From NCBI GenBank assembly GCA_022925895.1, contig JAKSYS010000542.1, forward strand, positions 1 through 42,973: a stretch of 42,973 nt of DNA. Direction: 5' to 3'. The stretch is from Fragilaria crotonensis. Lineage: Eukaryota; Bacillariophyta; Fragilariophyceae; Fragilariales; Fragilariaceae. Below the pieces are notes generated by a model. That model was given only the letters and a program-made list of their open reading frames with translations. It was not told the origin of the DNA and made no database searches. How positions within the stretch are numbered: position 1 is the stretch's first letter; every line of letters begins with the position of its first letter. Positions 1-11,089 of the stretch are shown here, in pieces. A program made the translations under genes and the position numbers.

Positions 1-1
1 C

Positions 2-283
2 GCATACCGATGAGGATTTTTCTATTCCTTGACAACCGTTATTCGCCAGCATGGATTGCAACCGGGTCGGTTTGATAAATACCGATTGGATGCCGACGTA
101 ACGAACTACTTTGCATTTGCAGAACAAAGGGTTGCCGTGGCACTGAGGCCGGGAGATATGTTACTTTTCAATCCATTGTATCAGCACTGACATCCGCACA
201 TTGCAATATCAAGAGAAGATGTGTTTTGTGTGTCGTTATACCTGAAGACAGCAGTTGTTGGAGGAAACAATAATACCAAATAG
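2..283 (+). pseudogene. 3' fragment of a jelly-roll/2OG-oxygenase-like protein, broken
   Basis: One plus-strand frame reads as protein for about 90 codons but holds two in-frame TGA codons, at 11-13 and 188-190, before ending at TAG 281-283. The readable part contains the stretch LRPGDMLLFNPLYQH and, after the second stop, VFCVSLYLKTAVVGGNNN. The pattern R-P-G-D-x-L-L-F-N-P followed by a His-rich strand and a V-S-x-Y-L-K-T strand resembles the C-terminal half of jelly-roll proteins such as 2-oxoglutarate oxygenases; that assignment is tentative. The stop at 188 sits between two histidines and could be a single base change from TGC or TGG. The gene enters from the left edge, so its start is outside the window. 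Its stop codon lies inside the first unit of the satellite that follows. Confidence 0.4.
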
Positions 284-1613
284 TCGCGTCGTACTGTACT
301 GGTGATACTCGTACTGTGACGACTATTTGAAGATCAATTTCGATCACCAAATAGTCGCCATTGTACTGTACTGGTACTCGTACTGTGATGACTATTTGAA
401 GATCGAATTCGATCACCAAATAGTCACCTTCGTACTGTACTGGTGATACTCGTACTGTGACGACTATTTGAAGATCGAATTTCGATCACCAAATAGTCAC
501 CGTCGTACTGTACTGGTGGTAATCGTATTGTGATGACTATTTGGAGATCGAATTTCGATCACCAAATAGTCACCGTCAATTGTATACTGGTGGTACTCGT
601 ACTGTGATGACTATTTGAAGATCGAATTTGATCACCAAATAGTCGCCATTGTACTGTACTGGTGATACTCGTACTGTGACGACTATTTGAAGATCAATTC
701 GATCACCAAATAGTCACCGTCGTACTGTACTGGTAGTACTCGTACTGTGATGACTATTTGAAGATCGAATTTCGATCACCAAATAGTCGCCATTGTACTG
801 TACTGGTGGTACTCGATGCTGTGACTCTTTGAAGATCGAATTACGATCACCAAATAGTCGCCATTGTACTGTACTGGTGATACTCGTACTGTGACGACTA
901 TTTGGAGATCAATTCGATCACCAAATAGTAGCCATTGTACTGTACTGGTGATACTCGTACTGTGGCGACTATTTGAGATCGAATTTGATCACCAAATAGT
1001 CACCGTCATACTGTACTGGTGGTACTCGTACTGTGATGACTATTTGAAGATCGAATTTCGATCACCAAATAGTCGCCATTGTACTGTACTGGTGATACTC
1101 GTACTGTGACGACTATTTGAAGATCGAATTTCGATCACCAAATAGTCGCCATTGTACTGTACTGGTGATACTCGTACTGTGACGACTATTTGAAGATCGA
1201 ATTTCGATCACCAAATAGTCGCCATTGTACTGTACTTGTGATACTCGTACTGTGATGACTATTTGAAGATCGAATTTCGATCACCAAATAGTCACCTTCG
1301 TACTGTACTTGTGATACTCGTACTGTGATGACTATTTGAAGATCGAATTTCGATCACCAAATAGTCCCCATCCTAGTCATGATGTCGAACAAGAACGAAA
1401 GTCTAAGTCGATCACCAAATAGTCGCCATTGTACTGTACTGGTGGTACTCGTACTGTGATGACTATTTGAAGATCGAATTTCGATCACCAAATAGTCACC
1501 TTCGTACTGTACTGGTGATACTTGTACTGTGATGACTATTTGAAGATCGAATTTCGATCACCAAATAGTCCCCATCCTAGTCATGATGTCGAACAAGAAC
1601 GAAAGTCTAAGTC
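274..1613. repeat. Palindromic 73-bp satellite array, about 19 units
   Basis: The core ACCAAATAGTC occurs about 19 times with a spacing near 73 bases. Each unit carries GACTATTTGAAGATCGAA followed by TTTCGATCACCAAATAGTC, an imperfect palindrome of about 37 bases that can fold into a hairpin, joined by a linker with GTACTGTACTGGTGATACTCGTACTGTGA. Units differ by scattered substitutions and small indels (for example GCCATT versus ACCTTC or ACCGTC after the core), so the array is not freshly expanded. Open frames inside it come from the repeat and are not genes. Confidence 0.95.
1362..1613. repeat. Higher-order 204-base duplication at the end of the satellite
   Basis: A non-satellite stretch of 48 bases (TAGTCCCCATCCTAGTCATG and on through GAAAGTCTAAGTC) occurs at 1362-1409 and again at 1566-1613, exactly 204 bases apart, with two satellite units between. 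This shows a segmental duplication that carried array plus flank, placed on top of the simple tandem amplification. Confidence 0.85.
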
Positions 1614-1831
1614 AACATTGTTATTAATTCTAAATGTACTACTTTTAAAAACTCCATGATGAGACATATGTTTTGCACACCTTGCCAACAGGACACCCCG
1701 AAACTAGGGACCCTTTGGGTGGTGGTTTCTCAGAAGCCATGTTGGCTTTCTCGGTGAAGATAATCTTGTCGAGTGCCTCCTCAACAAGAAGACCTCTCTC
1801 TTGTGGGCTTTTGAGGCATCAACAAGACTAA

Positions 1832-4805
1832 CTAGTTCCTTTGCTCTTGGCATAATGCTGTCGTACGCATTGTAACGTTCCAATTCGGATACGTCTTCAT
1901 GGTGAAGACACGTGATCCAAAATCAATGCAGTCAGTTTCTAAACTCGTAGATTCCATGAGGATGTCGTCATTGTCGTCAAGATGAGTATTCGTGTGCTCA
2001 GTTTCATGACCAGCGTCGATGAGTGGTTCCTCAGGCAAGTGGATCTCTTGCGACATTGATACGGGAACAGTATTTTTGGCATTCTTCAGGGCAATCTCCT
2101 CATCCCTGGTGTAGTTTGACACTGTCCAGTTTTGAGGGTTTTTGGAAAAGGGAGTCAATGGTACTTTCAGTGGCATTTCTGAATTGCTCATTTGAATTCT
2201 TCCCACACTTGTAGACACGATGGAATGGAGAGAAAGTATGATCGTCATTCTTTGGAATAAAGTTTGGGCCTTTGCAATCATTCTCACGTATTGATTCCAG
2301 CTTCTGCTTTATCTCTTTCTCAGTTAGTGAGCAATCACTCTCTTCTTCATTGAGAAATAAATATATGATTTCCACCAACGTACTGAAATGTCGTGGTGAC
2401 TGATGTTTGGATTGCTTGCATAATACTTCTTCACATGCATCATGTGTGGGCAGATGACACCATTGCATTCGTAGTAGTTGCAGTCACACATCAGACAAAC
2501 CCTGTTGTCAAAGTCTTGTGAGGTGACAGTGTACACTCTGTGGAAGCATGGAATCAAAGAATGGACATCACGGTCAACTGACCGAACAACAAGCCATTTG
2601 AAAGGGCTTGCTCTCAAGAAGCATAGCTCTCGCATTGATCAAGAGCGAATTTCAACATGAACTCTGCAGGAAGGGTGACATCATTGACGGTGGGAGAGTT
2701 ACTCCAGGTTGCTCTTCCAAACAGGGCACTAGCCATATATCGTTGGTATAGGTCAAATTTGTTGGAATCGGTGTCAACTTGAATTTTGACAGATTTGTCA
2801 ACACCGTGCTGTGGAAGCACACAGGAAGGACCAGCTTTGATAGCATTATTTGTACCTTCGTGCCCAGAATTTGTGTTGGTCTCGAGTGTCTCACCCCTTC
2901 CTCAGATAAAAGCAATAACTCTGCTCTTGTGGAATTATGTAATTGCGGATAAAGTGCAATATCTTTTCTCCACCGTCCTCCCAAAAATTGCCTTAATAGT
3001 GTCTGATTTCAAGTACATATGTAAAAGGGCGTAACTTCTTTGATGTTGACGATTCTTTTAGAAAAATGGTATCACAGATAACACACAGAATAAACATGTA
3101 GGTGTACTCACATTTCGTACTCGTCTTGGAAAAGTATCCCTCGGCGCATCCAGCTGTAGATCCAGGTTTTATTACTCTTACCTGCCTCTTGGCATCATCC
3201 TTGCCTCTCCGATAACCCAAGCCTTTACAATTTCGTCGCCAGCCTTGATCAACAAGGTGCCACCCACATCAAAGCGTACTGCATTGACAAAATGTGAGGA
3301 GATGGCATAGTCAACTTGTGTCATTTCTTGGGAATCACCGTCAGTCATGATAAGTTTCACAGCATGTAGTGATTGTGCACCAAGAAGAACAGGAATGGCT
3401 TCTTGGAATAGCCAACGGAAGAACCAAGATCGTTCATTCGGGGCAATGCACCTAACAACCACAGTCACCTTTCCATTTGAATCTTTCACAGAGAGTGTCA
3501 GCAATGGTCTGCTTTCATTGTTCGTCTCATGAGTGCCGTCAACGCATACAACTTCAGGAAAAGCGTGGAACAGGCGCCTGCCTTCTGGTAAAACCCAACA
3601 ACAGGCAATGAGTATATCCTGGTCTTCCCTTGCACCAACCGCAAGTCTGCTTTCCAAAGCATATTTCTTAAAAGTGGATGTCTCTGCCACCTCCAGAGGT
3701 ACTGGCTTCTCGTGAATAGGTGAAGTGTCATCAGTGTCATCATCAGTTGGGATAACAGAAAGGCTGGTTAGTTCACCTGATAAATCATGAGGAATGGCTT
3801 CAGTACGTGCAGCCTTTACACTGTTACCACGTAGTTCTTTTGATTTGCCATGATGATACAGACAGACATACGAGGCACCACTTTTTTTGTAAGTAACTCA
3901 ACATATTCTCACAGGGTGAAGACTCCGATGCTGTTGTGGTAGCATGAACATTTGGGGGAAGCCATGAAGTCTTTTGCCATTTTTGTAAATCCTTGCACAT
4001 ATGCCATCTGACCACGAGTAAAAATCTGACCCGTACGGGTTTTAGTAAACAGAGCCGCTTGGGCAGGCTGGATGTTGGCAACACTCATTGCAGCAACAGT
4101 TTCCAGGGTTGTAATGTCAAGAAAGCGTTTACGATTCCTTATTTCATTGGAAAGAAGAGGAGGATGGCCAGTGTGCTGATTGTTTCCAATTCCGCAAACA
4201 AGGAAAAAGCTATTATGGTCAATTCGGAGTGTGAATTTGACACGACAAGTGCAGGAGTTACCACGTAGAGTTGAATTGCGACGTTTCAATCCGATGCCAG
4301 AACTCTTGCACCCACGGGCATTCTTCTTATCACCAGTGTAGGTGGTAACACGATAAGAATCGGTTCCAGTACTTTGGTTCGGTGTGCAGGACATTCCTCC
4401 TTCTTCTGATGAATACTGGCGGAAATTACTGCATTTCAATACGCGTTGGTCAGTCAGTAGTACATCTGTGACATTGGTTGGGAACGCAAAACCATAACCA
4501 TTGGAAACAAGGGCACAATTCCCAACAGATTTGGCAGCTTGGAGTAAGTCAGTGATAAGACTATGGCCTCCTGAATCCTTTGAAATCCACCATTGATGGG
4601 ATAAAGAGATGGACTGAACCGAATAATATGCTTGGAACCCTTGTACATGGAGGTAGTGTACTGAAAGAGGTCGTACTCGTTCCAATGATGCATTGAAATC
4701 ATCGGTTGCATGACAAAAATGACCTTTGAAAGGCAAAGAAGCAGTCCATGACATAGCCTTGAGAGCAGATAGAGTCTGGTCCACAGCATGGGGATCCTGC
4801 ATCAA
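1832..4805 (-). pseudogene. MULE (Mutator-like) transposase gene, frame broken
   Basis: Minus-strand reading changes frame several times but keeps the domain order of a Mutator-like transposase. A FAR1/FLYWCH-like N-terminal part lies at 4805-3909 (Cys/His spacing CTCRVKFTLRIDHNSFFLVC). The MULE DDE-type core follows at about 3880-3178, with VDGTH, an MTDGD motif and CIAPNERSWFF. A conserved NSGHEGTNNAIK stretch is near 2865-2830. A SWIM zinc finger CDCNYYECNGVICPH is near 2500-2450. A charged tail runs to the stop at 1832. One frame change sits at a run of seven A near 3885, another at AAAA near 3170. GT-AG candidates near 3111 to 3003, and upstream near 5025 to 4831, suggest the gene had introns. 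The first exon may therefore lie up to about 5.1 kb. Either a decayed transposon gene or one damaged by consensus errors. Confidence 0.8.
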
Positions 4806-5101
4806 TGGTACTTCTTGTTGTGGATGATCCTAAAGAGACCGAAACATGGGGTTGGCAACAAATTAATCGGTAGGTGGTTGCTATAGTAATGCAAGCAAAA
4901 TGACAACAGATAGAGAGCAAACAAGAGCGAAAACAGAACAAGGAACAAGAGAAACAAAAGCAGCAAGGGAGCAAGAACAACAAGAGAAACAATAATGACA
5001 GGGAGACAAAGTGCCATACCATCGTGGTCGTAAAATATCAAAATGATGAGTTTTGTGCGAGTAAACTCAAATCCACTACTGGTACCATGTTTTATACACA
5101 T

Positions 5102-5864
5102 CTAGACACGATCATTTTTATTTCTATTCAAACAAATGTGGAGCAGATTTATGTTCCTTATCTAGAACGTAGTTTTGCACAAGTTGGTTTGAAAAGAGGG
5201 CGGTGATAAAGTCAAAGAAAGATTCCGTGCAAGTTAAATTCCACAACTAAAGTGCTAAAAATGCTGACGTCAAATTGGTGAAACCTAATCGGACCCGCAC
5301 TGTATGATCAGTGGGGTATCCACAGATCCAATCCGCCTAACGCCTAACACCGACTCGTAGTGTCCCGCTACAAGCATAAACATAGTACCATTCTGACCAG
5401 AAATCTACAATCTACAGTACATATGCATACATAGTTACAAGTTACTACTGAGTACTGTACAAATACAACTACAGTACGACGAGTAGTCGGAGCCTGGAAG
5501 TTAGGAGTATCATACTACTGCTCCAATTCCAATGAAGTGACAATGAGGTCGATTTGTACCAAGAGCTTCCTGACTCCTGACACAGCTATGTGATACTAAC
5601 GTGCCCGTTTGCATGCCGACCGATCTCGTCCGCCATATAGACCTTCATCTTGAGGCCAGGCGCAATGGGACAAACCTACCCTACCGTAGTGATACAAATA
5701 CAAGGATAACAGTAATGCAGTTATAGGTATAAGCATCCAGTGATGTCTCACTCTCGGACGCTCAGCAATCAAAAATTGATAATGCGTAGCCGCACTGATT
5801 AGAAAGAAGCAGGACTACCAGCCCACACCACGTATCAAAACTACAACTTGAATGAGAAATCTCG
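5102..5864. other. Gene-free stretch between the MULE and GlnRS
   Basis: No open frame here reads like protein. The part from about 5390 to 5530 is rich in short TAC/GTA words (TACAGTAC, AGTACTGTAC), a composition seen again in most intergenic stretches of the window. Nothing else was recognised. Confidence 0.5.
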
Positions 5865-8393
5865 TTATTGAATACCAGCATTTTGCAAGGAGGCCGCCTT
5901 AATGGGTCCGCCACTGGTCATCATGCGAAATGTCTGACCTTCCCACGAGTAAACTGCTTCACCCTCACTGTTTGTCTGGAAACCAGCCTTGACACGATCC
6001 CATACTTTCAGAGCTCCTTTAGACTTCATCATTTCATCTGGCTCGCTAGGTTCTTTGCCGTCAAACGAAATGAGCTCTCCGTTTGGTACTGAGTCTGGGA
6101 CAACAAGAAGTTCAACCTTTTCGTTCTCCTCCTTTCCGTCCGAGGCGGCCAAAAGCATGGCATGACTTTCAATCCCTCTCATTTTCGCTGGCTTTAAGTT
6201 TGTAACTGCGACAACCTTTTTGCCGATCAAATCGTTGATAGAGATCTTGCCGGCGAGACCTGCGACGACAGTGCGTGGCTCCATGGCCCCACCAACGTCT
6301 CCACAGTCAACCTTGAGTAGCAGGAGGGAGTCGGCCTCGGGGTGTGGTCCAACATCGACAATGGTGGCGGCTCGTAGCGCAGGCCGTCTCAGGTCTTCAA
6401 CAACTTCGGCACCAACTGGTGATGGCTGCCTGGTACCGTTGCTGTTTCCACCACCTCTGCTACGTTGCTGCTGTTCCACGTTTGCAGGTGCCGTTTCTTC
6501 GCCTGCCCACGTATCGCGCAGGGTAACAACGCGATTGAAAATGAGATTCGCATCAGTTGAGGCTTTGTCCAAAGCAAAGTAACCAGATCGTTCAAATTGA
6601 TAGGAAAGACTGGAAGCGTAGATGGTACCTTCCGCGTTCCTTATCTTAGCAAGGATCGATAGAGCATCCTTTCCAACGGAAGGTTCGACTACAACGTTAT
6701 TGATCACTTCCAGGGAATTCGGATTGAGATCTTGCAGGTAATCCCCACTTTCCTTTCCAGGCTCTTCTGACAAGAAAAGACGATCGTATTGATTCACTTG
6801 ACAATTGATTGCGGTTTTTCCATCCACCCAATGAATGATGCCTTTGGCTTTCTTCATCCCTTCCGGCGTCACACCGGCACGGGTCTCGGGAAAGTAGGTG
6901 CACTTCAGATCTACAGGCTCCTGAGTGAGCGGATCGCGAATCACTTCATCGCATCGAATTACGTATGCGAACTTGAGACGAACCGTATCACCCTCGATCA
7001 ATCGTTTCCAGCCCCTTGGGACTTGCCCATCGTTCAATTGTCCTTCAGGACCTCCAGATCGAAGAAATCTGAGCGCTCAATGTAAAGATTCTTGCCGAAT
7101 GGAATCATTCGATCACCCAACTTCTCCAACTTTGGATGGCGAGCAACAGAGATTCTTCCACCTCGGAATCATCCCAATTACTCAATGTCACTTTCAAAGG
7201 TTTGAGGATGGCAAAGGCGCGGGGACAAATCTTGTCCATTTCCTCACGAATGCAATCTTCTAACACGACATAGTCAATGTTAGAATCCGCCTTACTAATA
7301 CCAATACGTTCACAAAAAGTCTCAGTGCAGATGGAGGGACGCCACGTCGTCGAAAACCCGAAAGGGTCGGCATTCGAGGATCATCCCATCCATTAACAAA
7401 ATCTCCTCCACAAGCTGAATGAGTTTCCGCTTGGAGGACAGTGTTTTGATGTTGAGGCGACTGAATTCGATCTGCTGAGGTTTCGAATGAAGCATCCCAG
7501 CAGCACGCAGCTTCTCAACAGTCCAATCATAAAACGGTCGATGATCTTCAAACTCTAAGGTGCAAAGTGAGTGGGTGATTCCCTCCACCGCATCCGCGAT
7601 AGGGTGACTGAAATCGTACATGGGGTAGATGCACCATTTATCACCAGTCTCTTGGTGTGATTCGAATTTGATGCGATAGAGAGTTGGATCTCATGTTGAT
7701 ATTTGGCGACGACATGTCGATCTTGGCTCTGGCAATGTGTTCACCTTCTTTAAATTTTCCGTCTCGCATCCTCGAAAGAGTTCCAAGTTCTCTTCCACAG
7801 AACGTGTTCTAAAGGGACTGTCTCTTCCTGGTTCCGTGAGAGTACCACGGTATTCTTTCATTTCGTCAGCCGACAAAGAGTCCATAGGCGTCGCCTTGTT
7901 GAATCAAAGCCTCCGCACAGTCATAGATGAAATCGAAGTAATCTGAAGTCTTTCGGACAGATCCTGCCCATGGTGCGTCTTCGTCATCAGCATATAGACC
8001 AGACTGAATCCAACGGACATCTTCGAGGATTGACTCCACGTACTCCTTTTCTTCTTTGCTTGGGTTGGTGTCGTCCATTCTCATGTTGCATTCACCTCCA
8101 AACATGCGAGCCACTTGAAAATTGAAAGAGACAGCCTTGGCATGTCCCAGGTGGAGATAACCATTCGGTTCCGGAGGAAACCTGGTTGTGACCTTGGCTG
8201 TGATTGACGGTTCCATCTTGAGCTGCGATGCGCCTTCAGAAGTTCCATCATTTGGATCAATCTCCAACAGACCAAGTGGATCAAGACCAGTTTGATCGGC
8301 GATTAGTTTCGTGATGAAATTTGGGGCGTACGCAAAGCCCTCCACTTGCCATTGAAGAAGAGGGATCAATGCTAATAGGTACGCCCTCGACAT
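5865..8393 (-). CDS. Glutaminyl-tRNA synthetase with C-terminal tRNA-binding domain; seven frame breaks
   Basis: Class I GlnRS, which charges tRNA(Gln) with glutamine. The HIGH-type motif [16 protein letters not shown] is followed by [16 protein letters not shown], typical GlnRS blocks ([36 protein letters not shown]), the KMSKS-equivalent LSSKRKL, and the anticodon-binding beta barrels. The last 180 or so residues form an EMAPII/Arc1p-type OB-fold tRNA-binding domain ([38 protein letters not shown]). Best ATG is at 8393: it begins [19 protein letters not shown] and then FAYAP, a signal peptide plus ASAFAP-like plastid motif. Met60 (MEPSITAKV) could serve as a cytosolic start. Frame breaks near 7883, 7770, 7689, 7401, 7315, 7154 and 7051 are each a one- or two-base loss, mostly in a homopolymer or dinucleotide repeat; the flanking protein stays conserved, with no substitution stops seen. 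Confidence 0.9.
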
Positions 8394-9396
8394 GATCGTC
8401 AATGCAGTTGGTGGGAATTGGCTTGTTCGTTTCAATGCTTAGGTCAGAAATGTACGTGCGCGTCAGTCAGGATCTGAGGTGATGGCTCGAAACTGTAAAA
8501 ATAGTAAATAGTACCGGTAGACTAGGCTACTGGTACTACGACTAGTAAGAGAGACCTACACGCAACCAATTCTGTTCGGATGATCTTTACGGTACAAGTA
8601 GTCTCCATAAGGAAGAACTTGTAGACCCCTGCTCCCCGAGGTCGAACTACAACCATACGAAAGTCGAAGTTGTGCCCTCTACCTCCCAAAATGCAAATTC
8701 TTCCGATGGATGATGAGCACAAGTGCCAAGTGCGTGACTGCAGTACCAGGTACGAAAGGACGCGACACTATGCATACGTACCGACGCACACGCAACAATA
8801 CGGAAACGCGGTTCAAGTAAACTGGTACTCCATGTACAGACTCTGGAGGATGAGAGCTCAAAACCTGTACTTTCTGTAGTACCTGACCTGCACAATACGG
8901 AGTGTACCGACCAGTACTGCGATGATCAACATAACTCCAGACTCCAGACAGGCTCCGCGTACTTCGAGTGTGGAGTATTCATATATGTATACTTTCGATC
9001 TCATTGACGTACTTAGACATGTCAGGAGCGCATCATGATCGTACACTTCAGGCAAACTCTCATTTTCCTGGTATACCTGCCTTTCGTACTTGGACTCGGA
9101 ACTCGGAGTATAAAAATCATACATTTCGTGATCTCCAAAGAAGATTGCGGTCGTTGACTTTCTCTTAAAAGATCACACATATACAAATAAGCAAATATAT
9201 AGATTTTCGAGATCGTCATCGCCAACATTTCGGAGAAAAGGCCGTGTCTTCAAATAGATGTATTCATGTATGCAATTAGTGCTCTTCAGCGAGCGCACCG
9301 TGAGCGCGCAATCCGTCAGCATTGACTCGTTCGAAGCAAACGAATGAAAAGCGCCACATTTTCCTTTTCAATTGGCGACACCCACAACTCACAACT
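8394..9396. promoter_or_regulatory. Divergent intergenic region between GlnRS and the low-complexity gene
   Basis: About one kilobase separates two genes transcribed away from each other, so both promoters should lie here. I see no convincing TATA box or operator. The stretch 8505-8550 is rich in TAC/GTA words, and 9160-9230 is A+T-rich. The call rests on position only. Confidence 0.4.
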
Positions 9397-11089
9397 ATGG
9401 CCTATAACATGAGAGGAGAAGATGACATACTAGAGAAACGTAACAGCTCAACCAATTCGATAATGGGAAGCGAACGTTCTATCTCTGCTATTTCAACAAA
9501 GTCGGCTTTGTCTGCCATGTCCCATGACGCCCGACTCCTTTCGAATGCAACGTCACAGGCTACGATCGCCGCTCGGTCTATCCTGATATCTGGTGGAACG
9601 GAAGACACAGCTATTCGAACTGCACATGCGGCGGCTGAAGCTGTACTGCAAACATATCATGAAGGTCATCGTGGAAAACCCAATGGTTTTGTCATAAGGA
9701 GGAAAATTAAGAAACAGGCGGAGGTTATCGCCTCCATGGCTTTGGTCAATGCATCCAATGCGGTGAACAGCAACAATTGGGAGGATTTGGACCCTAACGC
9801 GGGCGTTGATGACATTTTTCGAACGTGGCAGAATGATATCGATTCGCCGAAGGACCTCGCGACAGGCATCAAACCACCGACTCCAGGACGAGCCTCGAAA
9901 CAGAATCGGAATATCCCCAACGTGAAGAAGCAGTCCAACACTCCTCGCAAATCTCGTAACCTCAAGCAAGAGCAAACGATTGTTGAGGAACAAGCTGAAC
10001 CTTCCATTCTTTCCGATGGAACATCGGATCAAGAGATATCTCGACCAGTCGCCATTCGTGTCGAAACCCGAAAACGTGTCAAATCTCCGTTCCATGCTCT
10101 AAAGCCTCAAGCAATTACGGTCAAGGAAAAGCCAAAGACGCCCATCAATACGGTCAAGGAAAAGCCAAAGACGCCCATCAATACGGTCAAGGAAAAGCCA
10201 AAGACGCCCATCAATACGGTCAAGGAAAAGCCAAAGACGCCCATCAAATTGATCCAAACTCTAAAGAGTCCTCTGGCAGCGTCTCAGGTTGCTTCCACGC
10301 CCAAGAATCAAAATTTGGCAGCCAGTGTTCCGAATGAAGATCCAATTTATGACATGAGCTCAGCTCCAGCTGCTCGTGCAGCACTTAGTTCGGATGGCGA
10401 TGACGACTCCCAGGATGATAAACTTGGAAATATTTCGAGCGTTTCCACCAACTCCACCGACCAGCAAAGAAGGAAGAACACATAGTAGAACCGGATGGGT
10501 TCATGGAAAGAACGGTCGACCGTATGTTTTCGGGTGCACTGATGTATTCCGATGCTTCGCTCCGTCATCTGCACCATCCATTCGAGACCATGAGGTTGAA
10601 AATACCGAGCAGCTACCATTCTCAGAGTCGTTGACTGAAAATGGAAGCGGGGCTGCAGGTTCCGAACGAATCCAAAGCAACCAGTCGTCGAGTTCGACCA
10701 ATGACGACGACGACGACTTCTTTTCTGAAGCGAACTACGACAAACACGCCATTAGTCAAGAGAGCAGCGGCTCATCTTCGCAATCCAACAACAAAACAAG
10801 GACACAAAGGAGACGCTTCGCGAAAATGAAGAAGATTATATCCAAGTCAAAGGGTCGAGGCCCAAGACGCGTGGTCCAACGAAGAAGTGTTTCGTCTTCA
10901 TTCTCATCTGATGGTCGAGACGCATATTCCTCCGACAGCAGAGACGACGTGTCATGCGACAGCGATGGAAGTTCACAATCTAGCGAGTCTGAAGAATCAC
11001 GACGTCGCACAGCAAAGGGTGGCGGAAGAGGCTGGAGACATCGCCGCAATCGACTCCGAAACAGGGTCGACGAGGACGCGTATGTTTGA
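9397..11089 (+). CDS. Low-complexity hypothetical protein with in-frame minisatellite, frame broken
   Basis: Not recognised as a known family. The first ATG in the long frame is at 9397 (MAYNMRGEDD). Residues 30-150 are Ser/Ala-rich with a likely helical segment (TAIRTAHAAAEAVLQTYHEG, then KKQAEVIASMALVNASNAV). A basic, Pro-rich middle contains four exact TVKEKPKTPIN repeats. The frame closes at 10485. Codons continue sensibly in the next frame (VEPDGFMERTVDRMFSGALMY) to about 10630, then in the third frame into an acidic/Ser-rich and Arg-rich tail (TNDDDDDFFSEANYDKH, RRTAKGGGRGWRHRRNRLRN) ending at 11089. Two one-base losses would join the three parts; alternatively these are two separate overlapping genes. 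The basic, disordered tail suggests nucleic-acid or chromatin contact, but that is inference. Confidence 0.55.
10117..10248 (+). repeat. 33-bp coding minisatellite, four units
   Basis: Four head-to-tail copies of a 33-base unit beginning ACGGTCAAGGAAAAGCCAAA lie at 10117, 10150, 10183 and 10216. They are identical except for the last base of the fourth copy. The unit length is a multiple of three and encodes TVKEKPKTPIN, so copy-number change would keep the reading frame. Near-identity points to recent expansion or ongoing homogenisation. Confidence 0.95.

Noticed and set aside
274-1613. Regular repeats that could be read as a CRISPR array, with open frames inside
   Set aside because: Units are head-to-tail and the linkers are themselves repeats, not unique spacers; the window is eukaryotic. 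The frames arise from repeat composition.
7051-7883. GlnRS frame changes as introns or programmed frameshifts
   Set aside because: The gaps are one or two bases with continuous similarity on both sides, so no intron fits; seven programmed shifts in 830 bases has no precedent known to me.
10440-10500. Intron joining the two halves of the low-complexity gene
   Set aside because: CACATAG before 10486 looks like an acceptor, but no plausible GT donor leaves the protein-like sequence intact; small length errors fit better.
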